Below are positions 8,813 to 15,460 of a DNA stretch of 64,000 bases, piece after piece; the first letter of the stretch is position 1; each line of letters starts with the position of its first letter. Under the pieces are notes generated by a model. The model was not told where the DNA came from and ran no database searches. It saw only the letters and a program-made list of their open reading frames with translations. Position numbers and translations under genes: made by a program. Origin of the DNA: JACNKJ01 sp964344565 (lineage in GTDB: Bacteria; Krumholzibacteriota; Krumholzibacteriia; JACNKJ01); the NCBI GenBank assembly GCA_964344565.1, contig CAYFNT010000011.1, positions 1 to 64,000 of the forward strand, in the 5' to 3' direction.

Positions 8813-9723
8813 GCCGTCTTGCCGAGGATGGCTCGGCGGAAGCGCTGGCCGATGCCCTTGTGCCGCCGCATGGCCCGGCGCAGTTCAGGCAGGGCTTCAC
8901 GCGCGGCGAGCTGGCCCTGCTTCCGGATCTCCGGCGCCGCGCTCATGTTGGCCCAGTGGAACTGACCGACCTGGGGCGTGATCACGAAGTCTGCCATCTT
9001 CAACACGAACTTGTTGAGGCGGTTGCGCGCGATGGCGTCGCTGCGCATGACGATGTCGAGGCCCCGATCGAATCCCGCCAGATCCTTTTCGAAGGTGGGG
9101 ATGTCCACCGCCAGCACGAAGTCCGCGCCGAGATTGCGGCAGTCGCTCACCGGCACCCGGTAGCTGCCGCCGCCGTCGGTGAGCAGCTTGCCCTCGTGGG
9201 CGATGGGAGGGAAGACGCCCGGAATGGCGCTGCTGGCGTAGATGGCTTCGGTGAGTGGACCATCCTTGAAGACCACGTGGTCGCCGCTGATGAGGTCGAC
9301 GGCGATGGAGGCAAAGGGGATCTCGAGTTCCTCGAAGCGCGTGTCGCCGAGCAGTTCGGCCAGGGGCTCCATGAGCTTGTCCGAGCCTCGCTGGGCCGGC
9401 GAGGTGAAGGTCTTGAAGGTGAGGACCTTCCGCTCGATGGACCTTCGGAATTCCTTGAAGAAGCTGCTGTCCTCTCCGAACTCGTCGTCTTCCACGAAGG
9501 GCGCCCAGACTTCCTTGAAGTCGGGGTTTTCCCAATAGCTGCGAAGTCGTTCGTCCACGACGTCCGCGTCGATGTGCTTGGCGTAGAGCGCTCCCACGAT
9601 GGAGCCCATGCTCGTGCCGGTGATGCAGTAGGGGCGCAGTCCCTCCTCTTCCAGAACCTCGAGCACTCCCACATGGGCGAGCCCGCGCGCGCCGCCGCTT
9701 CCCAACGCCAGTCCGAAATGCAT
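8809..9723 (-). CDS. Patatin-like phospholipase (RssA-type)
   Basis: A 304-residue lipid acyl hydrolase. It has the oxyanion glycine motif G-S-G-G-A-R-G (residues 8-14), the nucleophile elbow G-T-S-M-G with Ser38, and the catalytic Asp183 in T-D-G-G-G. The dyad is therefore intact. There is no signal peptide, so it should act on the inner face of the cytoplasmic membrane. ATG 9723 overlaps the upstream exonuclease stop (TGATG), and longer in-frame extensions read through that gene in another frame and are not real. Length and motifs resemble the E. coli RssA and YchK class. The physiological lipid is unknown. Confidence 0.92.
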   Translation of the reverse strand: MHFGLALGSGGARGLAHVGVLEVLEEEGLRPYCITGTSMGSIVGALYAKHIDADVVDERLRSYWENPDFKEVWAPFVEDDEFGEDSSFFKEFRRSIERKVLTFKTFTSPAQRGSDKLMEPLAELLGDTRFEELEIPFASIAVDLISGDHVVFKDGPLTEAIYASSAIPGVFPPIAHEGKLLTDGGGSYRVPVSDCRNLGADFVLAVDIPTFEKDLAGFDRGLDIVMRSDAIARNRLNKFVLKMADFVITPQVGQFHWANMSAAPEIRKQGQLAAREALPELRRAMRRHKGIGQRFRRAILGKTA

Positions 9724-10607
9724 CAATCGTCCTCCGCGAAGGCGGGCACGGCGGTGAGCGAATGCTGGAAGCCCAGCCGCTCGAAGAGCGATTCGGTGTC
9801 GCCTCGCCGCGCGCCTTTCCAATTCAGGTCGTCCATGGTCGCGTCCAGATCCATGTCGCATCGTAACGCGACGAGCTCCCGGCAGGTTTCGGCCAGTTCG
9901 CGATGTTCTTCGAGTTTCGCGCCGAGCTTCTTCGCGCCGCGGATGGGCAGGTCGGCGACCTTGTCGAGACTGGCGTAGATGCCGTCCAGGCTTCCCAGCT
10001 CGTTCAGCAGGGCGCTGGCCGTCTTGGGTCCCACGCCCGGGATGCCGGGGATGTTGTCGCTGCTGTCCCCGCACATGGCCAGATAGTCCACCATCTGTTT
10101 CGGCTCCACGCCGAAGTGCTTGGGGACCGTGCGCACGGTGAAGCGCTTGCTGCGCGAGGGATCGATGACCCGGGTACCCTCGTCCACGAGCTGGGCCAGA
10201 TCCTTGTCGCCCGAAAGGATCGTCACCTCCAGCCCCTCGGCGCGAGCCCGTGTGGCCAGGGTGGCGATGATGTCGTCGGCTTCGTGGTTCTCCACCTTGA
10301 AGCGCGCGAGGCCGAGAGCGTCCACGATGCGTTCGCAGTGCTCGAACTGGGGAAGCAGTTCGGGTGGCGTCTCTCCGCGATTGGCCTTGTAGTCGGGATA
10401 GATCTCGTTGCGGAAGCTCTTGGGCCCCGCGTCGAAGACCACGGCCACCCGCTCGGGCTTCTCGCGGTAGAGGAAACGCAGCAGGAAGTGCAGGAAGCCG
10501 AAGCTCGCGTTGGTGGGCGTGCCGTCGGGGGCGTGGAGTTCGTCCTCCGAATAGAAGGCGCGAAAGATCCAGGCCATGGCGTCGATGAGGAAAATGGGTT
10601 GGGACAT
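9723..10607 (-). CDS. Stand-alone 5'-3' exonuclease (Pol I N-terminal domain family)
   Basis: A 294-residue protein with the FEN-like nuclease fold of the DNA polymerase I N-terminal domain but no polymerase part. Metal-binding acidic residues are visible in L-I-D-A-M-A-W, V-V-F-D-A-G-P-K, E-A-D-D-I-I-A-T-L and L-S-G-D-K-D-L-A-Q-L, and the helix-hairpin-helix is at G-I-P-G-V-G-P-K-T-A. It probably removes RNA primers or 5' flaps. The start is set at MSQPIFLID by family length; no good ribosome site precedes it, and a longer TTG start is possible. It heads an operon with patatin, DUF3228-like and VOC genes. Confidence 0.9.
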   Translation of the reverse strand: MSQPIFLIDAMAWIFRAFYSEDELHAPDGTPTNASFGFLHFLLRFLYREKPERVAVVFDAGPKSFRNEIYPDYKANRGETPPELLPQFEHCERIVDALGLARFKVENHEADDIIATLATRARAEGLEVTILSGDKDLAQLVDEGTRVIDPSRSKRFTVRTVPKHFGVEPKQMVDYLAMCGDSSDNIPGIPGVGPKTASALLNELGSLDGIYASLDKVADLPIRGAKKLGAKLEEHRELAETCRELVALRCDMDLDATMDDLNWKGARRGDTESLFERLGFQHSLTAVPAFAEDD

Positions 10608-10667
10608 AGTCGGTAGAGGATATTCGGGTGGAGGGATTACTTCAAGGAACGGATGGCAGGAAACCAA

Positions 10668-10691
10668 ACCCCCTCCCCGAATGAAGGGGGC
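10668..10691 (-). terminator. Probable terminator after the Big_5 lipoprotein gene
   Basis: CCCCCT and AGGGGG flank a ten-base loop, followed on the minus strand by TTTGGTTT. On the plus strand the same stem is followed after a few bases by TTTTTT, so it may act in both directions. Confidence 0.4.
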
Positions 10692-10725
10692 GTCCGGTTT
10701 TTTGGCTTCCCGCCGAAAGTCGTGG

Positions 10726-11820
10726 TCACTCCGGCAACTCGAAGCCCTCCGGGCCCCAGAGCATCAGATCGTATTCCGTCCGGTACTCGGCGAGCTCCTG
10801 GGCGTCGTGGTTCCACTCCATGCCGCTGCTGCGCTCCCTCACGAGCCCCACGCCGGCGCAGATCCAGAGCGTGTCGGCCCCCGAGCGGAACACGGTGTTC
10901 GGATCGCCCAGGTATTCCCCGGTCAGCGTGTAGTCCATGGCGAGGATCGCGCAGTCGGGCAGGATCATATCGCCGGGGCCATCGCCCTCGTCCTCCAGCG
11001 TGGAGATGTAGGCCACGAGATCTTCATGGCCGACGACCTCCACGTCGATATCCATGGTTCCCGGCACCGACCCCTGGCCGAAATCGATGGAGACGGTGGA
11101 TTGCTCCTGCCAGCTGCCCTCGGGCTGGAAGAAATGCTGCGGAGGTTCGAAGAGGTTGTCGGTCCAGCCGCTGCCGTGCCAGTAGCTGAAGCCCATGTAG
11201 TCCACGTCGTTGAAGTCGCCCTGGAAGTAGCGGGCCCAGTCGCCCTGCCAACTGTCCGGCCCGATGGGGAGCTCGGTGGTGATCTTGAAGTCGCCGATGG
11301 ACGAGGACTCGGCCACGTTCCGGAAGAGCTCGGGTTCCTCGCGTTCCGCCAAATGGTTGACGTAGTACCAGAGGAATCCCTCGTCCCAGAAGAACCACTC
11401 CTTCTCGCCGCTCACCTCGAGCAGGTAGGGCTCGGGGTTCTCGCTCGAGTTGCCCTCGGTATCGAGAAAGGGACCCATGTCGATGTACACCTGGGAGCCG
11501 GGCGGCAGGCCGCCCAGATCCACGGTGAAACGGGAGCTGTCGGCGTTCCATACGCCGGGATCGTCGAAGCCGCTCACCCAGGCCATGGACATGATCAGGC
11601 GCGCGTCGGAGCCCTCCGGCTCGAAGGACTCCCGCAGGATGGACTCGGAGAAGTCGATGACGATCTGGCTCAGGTTCGGACTGACCGTGCTGCCGCTGGC
11701 AGGAGTCCAGGAGGCGATGGACGGCGGATCGTCGCCGCCTCCGGTGGGGGAGCCGCTCTCGCCGCAGGAGGCGAGGATCAGGATCATGGCGGGGAGCGCA
11801 AGCAGTAGGATTCGTTGCAT
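10726..11820 (-). CDS. Lipoprotein with SbsA/Big_5-type Ig-like domain
   Basis: A 364-residue lipoprotein. The N-terminus MQRILLLALPAMILILASCGES is a signal peptide with lipobox L-A-S-C, giving acylated Cys19. Residues about 35-130 (I-A-S-W-T-P-A-S-G-S-T-V ... L-L-E-V-S-G-E) match the Big_5 (SbsA Ig-like) pattern, with V-D-L-G-G-L-P-P-G-S-Q-V-Y-I-D. The remaining 230 residues are Trp- and acid-rich and unrecognised. ATG 11820 is preceded by GAGG; a longer upstream frame would bury the lipobox. A surface or periplasmic location is expected; function is unknown. Confidence 0.75.
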   Translation of the reverse strand: MQRILLLALPAMILILASCGESGSPTGGGDDPPSIASWTPASGSTVSPNLSQIVIDFSESILRESFEPEGSDARLIMSMAWVSGFDDPGVWNADSSRFTVDLGGLPPGSQVYIDMGPFLDTEGNSSENPEPYLLEVSGEKEWFFWDEGFLWYYVNHLAEREEPELFRNVAESSSIGDFKITTELPIGPDSWQGDWARYFQGDFNDVDYMGFSYWHGSGWTDNLFEPPQHFFQPEGSWQEQSTVSIDFGQGSVPGTMDIDVEVVGHEDLVAYISTLEDEGDGPGDMILPDCAILAMDYTLTGEYLGDPNTVFRSGADTLWICAGVGLVRERSSGMEWNHDAQELAEYRTEYDLMLWGPEGFELPE

Positions 11821-11914
11821 GTCGGGCCTCGAAAATTGGGATATCAGATTGATTCCGGGATTCTTGCACTCGGGCGAGAAGAATTCAAGAGTCTGAATGT
11901 TCCTCAAGATAGAA

Positions 11915-11942
11915 AACCCTCCCCCGGGGCCGGGGGAGGGGT
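11915..11942 (-). terminator. Terminator of the GntR-SPFH operon
   Basis: CCCCTCCCCCGG and its complement form a long GC stem with a short CCCC loop, followed on the minus strand by TTTTC, 19 bp after the SPFH stop codon. Confidence 0.65.
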
Positions 11943-11960
11943 CTGGCCGGGAGCCGATGG

Positions 11961-13064
11961 CTACTCTTCTTCGAGTCCAGGCAGTTCCCCGCCCTTCTGC
12001 ATACCCAGGGCGGTCATGCCGCCGAGGTGACCGAGACCCATGGTCTCCACGGCCGAGGAGGGCACGATGACCATGCTGCCCTTCTGCTTGAGCCCTTCGA
12101 AAACCATGTTCATCGCGCGCAGGTGAAGCGCGACCGGGTTGTCTCGATAAGATTCGCTGGCCTTGGCGAACTTCTCGGCGATCTCCGTCTCGGCGGTACC
12201 GAGAATCACGCGGCTCTGGCGCTCGCGTTCGGCCTGGGCCTGACGGCTCATGGCGTCCTCGAGGCCGGGCGGAATGATGATGTCACGAATCTCGATGGCC
12301 TGGATGGTGATGCCCCAGGGATCGGTCTTCCGGTCGAGGGCCTTCTGAATCTCGGTGCCCAGGCGCTCGCGTTCGCTGAGCAGTTGGGCGAGATCGTGAC
12401 GTCCGATGGCGTCTCGCAGGGCGGTCTGCGCGCTGAGCGCCACCGCCGCCTCGAAGTCCTCCACCTCGAGCACGCTCATCTTGGCGTCCCAGACCAGCCA
12501 GAAGGCGATGGCGTCCACGTTCACCGGCACCGTGTCGTGGGTCAGCGTGGTCTCCGCGCGGAAGTCGGTGACGCGCACGCGGTGGTCGATGAGCTTGTCC
12601 ACCCGATCGATGAGCGGGAAGATGGTGAAGTAGCCGGGGCCCTTCAGCGCGCGGAACTTGCCGAGGCGAAGCACCACGCCCTTCTCCCACTGCCTGGCGA
12701 TCTGTACCGAGGACGAGATGAAGATCCCGAGATAGCCGCCGACGTAGAGCGGCCATGCGTTGATGTCCGGGAACAGGAAGTGGATGACCAGCCAGTAGGC
12801 CACGCCCAGGGCGATGACCTTCATCCAGTTGGGGAAGAGGTAGAGGGAGCCGCCCATGACCAGTCCGGCGATGACGCCGAAGGTGGTGAGGTCGATGGGC
12901 AGGACGGTTCCCGAGGGAACCCCCAGCGAACTTTGAATCGCTCCTCCCAGGCTGGCCAGCGCGACCATGATCAGGAAGTTGATCGCACCGAAGCGGAAAT
13001 CCGGTCGGATGGCCGGCGCCTTGGGGGCCTTGGGCAGGTCCAGTGTGGGTTTGGGCACGTTCAT
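11961..13064 (-). CDS. SPFH/band-7 (slipin-like) protein with a four-segment membrane anchor
   Basis: A 367-residue protein. Four hydrophobic segments occur at about 26-46, 52-78, 80-99 and 104-123, in place of the usual single hairpin. The SPFH domain then begins W-E-K-G-V-V-L-R-L-G-K-F-R-A-L-K-G-P-G and runs to about residue 310, with the stomatin-type V-P-V-N-V-D-A-I-A-F-W and I-E-I-R-D-I-I-I-P-P motifs. Slipins scaffold membrane microdomains and partner proteases. The C-terminus is Gly-rich. The start overlaps the stop of the upstream GntR regulator by four bases, so the protein is probably made only when that regulator's operon is expressed, perhaps under membrane or envelope stress. Confidence 0.85.
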   Translation of the reverse strand: MNVPKPTLDLPKAPKAPAIRPDFRFGAINFLIMVALASLGGAIQSSLGVPSGTVLPIDLTTFGVIAGLVMGGSLYLFPNWMKVIALGVAYWLVIHFLFPDINAWPLYVGGYLGIFISSSVQIARQWEKGVVLRLGKFRALKGPGYFTIFPLIDRVDKLIDHRVRVTDFRAETTLTHDTVPVNVDAIAFWLVWDAKMSVLEVEDFEAAVALSAQTALRDAIGRHDLAQLLSERERLGTEIQKALDRKTDPWGITIQAIEIRDIIIPPGLEDAMSRQAQAERERQSRVILGTAETEIAEKFAKASESYRDNPVALHLRAMNMVFEGLKQKGSMVIVPSSAVETMGLGHLGGMTALGMQKGGELPGLEEE

Positions 13065-13465
13065 GATTCCTCCTTGGTCACGGAGATTCGGTGGTTCATC
13101 TCGTCGATGACTTCCTCGGGGCTGAAGCCGAACTCGCTGGCCCGAGAGAGCATCTCACTGACGATTTCCTTGAGCTTGAGCCCGCGGACTACCTGGTCCA
13201 TGGGCACCTCCTTCTCCGCGACGAAGGTGCCCTTGCCCTGAAGCGTGTTGACGAGATCCATGCGCTCCAGTTCGAGGTAGGCGCGGGAGACGGTATTCGC
13301 GTTAACCCCCAGATCCACAGCAAGTTGGCGCACCGTGGGCAGCTGCTCGCCGGGCTCAAGGAAGCCGGCGGCCACCCGGAACTTCACCCAGTCGACGATC
13401 TGCCGATAGATGGGCACTCCGCTCCGGGTATCGAGCTGAGGGGTGGCGCTGTCCTTGGGATTCAT
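13061..13465 (-). CDS. GntR-family (YtrA subfamily) transcriptional regulator
   Basis: A 134-residue short GntR protein. The winged helix is at about 18-85: P-I-Y-R-Q-I-V-D-W-V, L-P-T-V-R-Q-L-A-V-D-L-G-V-N-A-N-T-V-S-R-A-Y and Q-G-K-G-T-F-V-A. Only about 45 residues follow, typical of YtrA regulators, which lack a large effector domain and usually repress their own operon with membrane transport or stress genes. GGGAGG lies nine bases before the ATG. The promoter region holds two ACTAGTGT repeats, likely its operator. The co-transcribed target is the overlapping SPFH gene. Confidence 0.9.
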   Translation of the reverse strand: MNPKDSATPQLDTRSGVPIYRQIVDWVKFRVAAGFLEPGEQLPTVRQLAVDLGVNANTVSRAYLELERMDLVNTLQGKGTFVAEKEVPMDQVVRGLKLKEIVSEMLSRASEFGFSPEEVIDEMNHRISVTKEES

Positions 13466-13474
13466 GGGCTTATG

Positions 13475-13516
13475 CCTCCCGTACTAGTGTTACAATGAAC
13501 TAGTGTATTAGGACAA
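13475..13516 (-). promoter_or_regulatory. Promoter and candidate operator of gntR-SPFH operon
   Basis: Reading the plus strand, ACTAGTGT occurs at 13483-13490 and again at 13499-13506, sixteen bases apart, each holding the palindrome ACTAGT. On the minus strand TTGTCC and TGTAAC, about 16 bases apart, could be -35 and -10 elements overlapped by the repeats; GGGAGG at 13475-13480 is the ribosome site. The layout suits self-repression by the GntR protein. The boxes are visible; the role is inferred. Confidence 0.55.
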
Positions 13517-13534
13517 TCTGGATATGTCAAGGTG

Positions 13535-13583
13535 GAACTGTGAACTGAGAACTGAGAACTATGAACTGAGAACTGAGAACTTC
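13535..13583. repeat. Heptamer repeat array A (about 7 units of GAACTGA)
   Basis: Seven consecutive 7-bp units: GAACTGT, GAACTGA, GAACTGA, GAACTAT, GAACTGA, GAACTGA, GAACTTC. The array lies between the GntR promoter and the four-helix-bundle gene. The same heptamer in inverted orientation flanks that gene on its other side. Confidence 0.85.
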
Positions 13584-13651
13584 AAGATTGGGCGAGCTGG
13601 CCCATCTTTGGCTGAGTAACAAGAAGCCATTAATTGGGAGAGCCGACTTAA

Positions 13652-14020
13652 ATGAGGAATTACAAAGAGTATCCGGTCTGGCAACAGTCGTTGGAACTCG
13701 TGGAATGTGTCTACAGGGTAAGCGAGTCCATGCCCCGAAAGGAAACCTTCGGGATTCAAAGCCAGATCCGGAGGGCAGCCGTATCCATATCTGCAAACCT
13801 CGCTGAAGGAGCCGGGAGGGATACAGAGTCAGAGTTTCGGCGCTTCATCGACATTGCCTTGGGATCGATCAACGAGGTGGAGACGCTGACCCTGATAGCA
13901 GGAAAACTCGGGTACTTTGGTCTGGAGCAGGTTGATCAGCTAAATCGAGTGCTCGTCGAGGTGCGAAAGCAGCTTATCGGTCTGCACAAGAGATTGCGGC
14001 CAAAACGAAAGGCGAGCTAA
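13652..14020 (+). CDS. Four-helix-bundle protein (23S rRNA IVS / S23 family)
   Basis: A 122-residue all-helical protein opening MRNYKEYPVWQQSLELVECV. It has Q-I-R-R-A-A-V-S-I-S-A-N-L-A-E-G and E-F-R-R-F-I-D-I-A-L-G-S, the signature of the four-helix-bundle family first met as ORFs in 23S rRNA intervening sequences and related in fold to the diversity-generating retroelement protein Avd. No rRNA or retroelement is present here, so it is a free-standing copy; such copies have no assigned function. Base composition is more AT-rich than neighbours, and the gene is bracketed by inverted heptamer arrays, suggesting it arrived as a small unit. GGGAGAG precedes the ATG. Confidence 0.85.
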   Translation: MRNYKEYPVWQQSLELVECVYRVSESMPRKETFGIQSQIRRAAVSISANLAEGAGRDTESEFRRFIDIALGSINEVETLTLIAGKLGYFGLEQVDQLNRVLVEVRKQLIGLHKRLRPKRKAS

Positions 14021-14029
14021 GAGCTCGCC
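14011..14029 (-). terminator. Terminator hairpin for acyl-CoA dehydrogenase gene
   Basis: GGCGAGCT-AAG-AGCTCGCC is a perfect 8-bp stem. On the minus strand it is followed by TTTCGTTTT. It overlaps the stop codon of the convergent four-helix-bundle gene, and the heptamer array lies between it and the dehydrogenase stop. Confidence 0.6.
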
Positions 14030-14033
14030 CTCC

Positions 14034-14082
14034 TGAGTTCAAAGTTCACAGTTCTCAGTTCACAGTTCACAGTTCACAGTTC
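14034..14082. repeat. Heptamer repeat array B (7 units, inverted relative to array A)
   Basis: Units on the plus strand: TGAGTTC, AAAGTTC, ACAGTTC, TCAGTTC, then three ACAGTTC. Read on the minus strand these are GAACTGT-type units. The last two sense codons and the TGA stop of the acyl-CoA dehydrogenase (GAA CTG TGA) lie inside the array. Confidence 0.85.
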
Positions 14083-15291
14083 AGCAAGATCCACTTCTCG
14101 CTGCACCTCGTTGGGGATGTACTCCTCGAGATGCTTCAGATCCCGCGCTCCCTTGAGCACGTGGCGGGCGGTGACCATGCGCTGCACCTGGTTGGTGCCC
14201 TCGTAGATCTGGGTGATCTTCGCGTCGCGCATGTACTTCTCGATGGGATAGTCCTTCATGAAGCCGTAGCCGCCGAAGATCTGCACCGCGTCGGTGCTCA
14301 CGCTCATGGCCGTGTCGGTGGCGAAGAGCTTGGCCTGGGCGGCCAGCTTGCTGATGTTGCTCGCGCCCATGTCGATGTTGCGGGCCGCGGCGTAGACCAG
14401 GTAGCGGGCCGCCTCCACCCGGGCGCTCATGTCGGCGAGCATGCCCTGGATCATCTGGAAGCTGCCGATGCTCTGGCCGAACTGCTTGCGCCGGTTGGCG
14501 TAGACCGCGGCGTAGTCCAGAGCGCCCTGGGCGAGCCCGACGCCCTGGCCGGCCACGCCGGGACGGGCGCGGTCGAGGGTCATCATGGCCTGCTTGAATC
14601 CCTGGCCCGTCTTGCCGCCGAGAAGGCGATCCTCGGGCACCTCGCAATTCTCGAAGTCGAGTTCCACCACGGGCACCGCCCGGATGCCCATCTTATCCTC
14701 GATCTTGGCGATGGAGAATCCGGGATCGCCCTTCTCCACGATGAAGCCCGAGATGCGCGAGCGCTGGCTCTCCGGGTCGGTCACCGCGTAGACCGTGTAG
14801 ATCTCGGCGATACCTCCGTTGGTGGTCCACTTTTTCTCACCGTTGATGGTCCAGCCGCCGGCGCTCTTCTCGGCCCGCGTGCGGAGACTGCCCGCGTCAC
14901 TTCCAGCGAACTTCTCGCTGAGCCCGAAGGCGATGAGCTTCTCGCCACGGGCGATCTGCGGCAGGTAGTGCTTCTTCTGCTCCTCCGTGCCCGAGAGGAT
15001 GATGGGGAAGCTGCCCAGGGCGTTCACCGCGAAGGCCACGCCGATGCCGCCGCAGGCCTTGCTGAGCTCTTCGGTGACCAGGCAGAGATCCAGTACGCCG
15101 GCGCCCTCGCCGCCGTATTCCTTGGGGATCCAGACGCCCAGGAGTCCGGCCTCGGCCATGGCGTCCTTCACCTCCCAGGGATACTCCTGCATCTCGTCGT
15201 ACTTCGCGGCCAGGGGCCTGACCACCTTCTCGGCGATCTCGCGGGCCTTGTCTCTCCACTTCAGGTTCTCTTCGGTAAGGAAGGGCGTCAT
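14074..15291 (-). CDS. Acyl-CoA dehydrogenase
   Basis: A 405-residue flavoprotein of the usual family length that oxidises acyl-CoA to trans-2-enoyl-CoA with FAD, passing electrons to ETF. Visible landmarks are the N-terminal helical domain, G-L-S-E-K-F-A-G-S-D-A-G and W-T-T-N-G-G around the flavin, R-K-Q-F-G-Q-S-I-G-S-F-Q, Q-I-F-G-G-Y-G-F and the catalytic base region Q-I-Y-E-G-T-N-Q-V-Q-R, with Glu in the general-base position of short- and medium-chain members. The last codons and stop are formed by heptamer repeat DNA. No ETF or thiolase gene is adjacent. Chain-length preference is not determinable. Confidence 0.93.
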   Translation of the reverse strand: MTPFLTEENLKWRDKAREIAEKVVRPLAAKYDEMQEYPWEVKDAMAEAGLLGVWIPKEYGGEGAGVLDLCLVTEELSKACGGIGVAFAVNALGSFPIILSGTEEQKKHYLPQIARGEKLIAFGLSEKFAGSDAGSLRTRAEKSAGGWTINGEKKWTTNGGIAEIYTVYAVTDPESQRSRISGFIVEKGDPGFSIAKIEDKMGIRAVPVVELDFENCEVPEDRLLGGKTGQGFKQAMMTLDRARPGVAGQGVGLAQGALDYAAVYANRRKQFGQSIGSFQMIQGMLADMSARVEAARYLVYAAARNIDMGASNISKLAAQAKLFATDTAMSVSTDAVQIFGGYGFMKDYPIEKYMRDAKITQIYEGTNQVQRMVTARHVLKGARDLKHLEEYIPNEVQREVDLAEL

Positions 15292-15375
15292 TTCGGACTC
15301 CTAGGGCAATGTGGGAAAGAGGATAGTCCGGGCCAGTATAGCAATTTGTCCCCGCAGGTAAAGGGCTGCGAGTAC

Positions 15376-15405
15376 TTGGGCCGGATGCTCGGAATCTGGT
15401 ATAAT
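15376..15405 (+). promoter_or_regulatory. Predicted sigma-70-like promoter of the C25 protease gene
   Basis: TTGGGC at 15376-15381 and TATAAT at 15400-15405 with an 18-base spacer, about 55 bases before the ATG. The -10 box is perfect, the -35 box weak. Confidence 0.5.
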
Positions 15406-15460
15406 TAACGACCTTCACGCCGCTCGGGCGGCCTCGTTCCCATCCTTCTCGGAGGCCTTC

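Noticed and set aside
7840..10607. Calling the patatin-exonuclease operon an anti-phage system of the CBASS type
   Set aside because: No cyclase, nucleotide-sensor or ubiquitin-like gene is adjacent; patatin and exonuclease look like intact housekeeping forms.
13652..14020. Diversity-generating retroelement accessory (Avd) gene
   Set aside because: The protein fold family fits, but there is no reverse transcriptase, template or variable repeat in the window.
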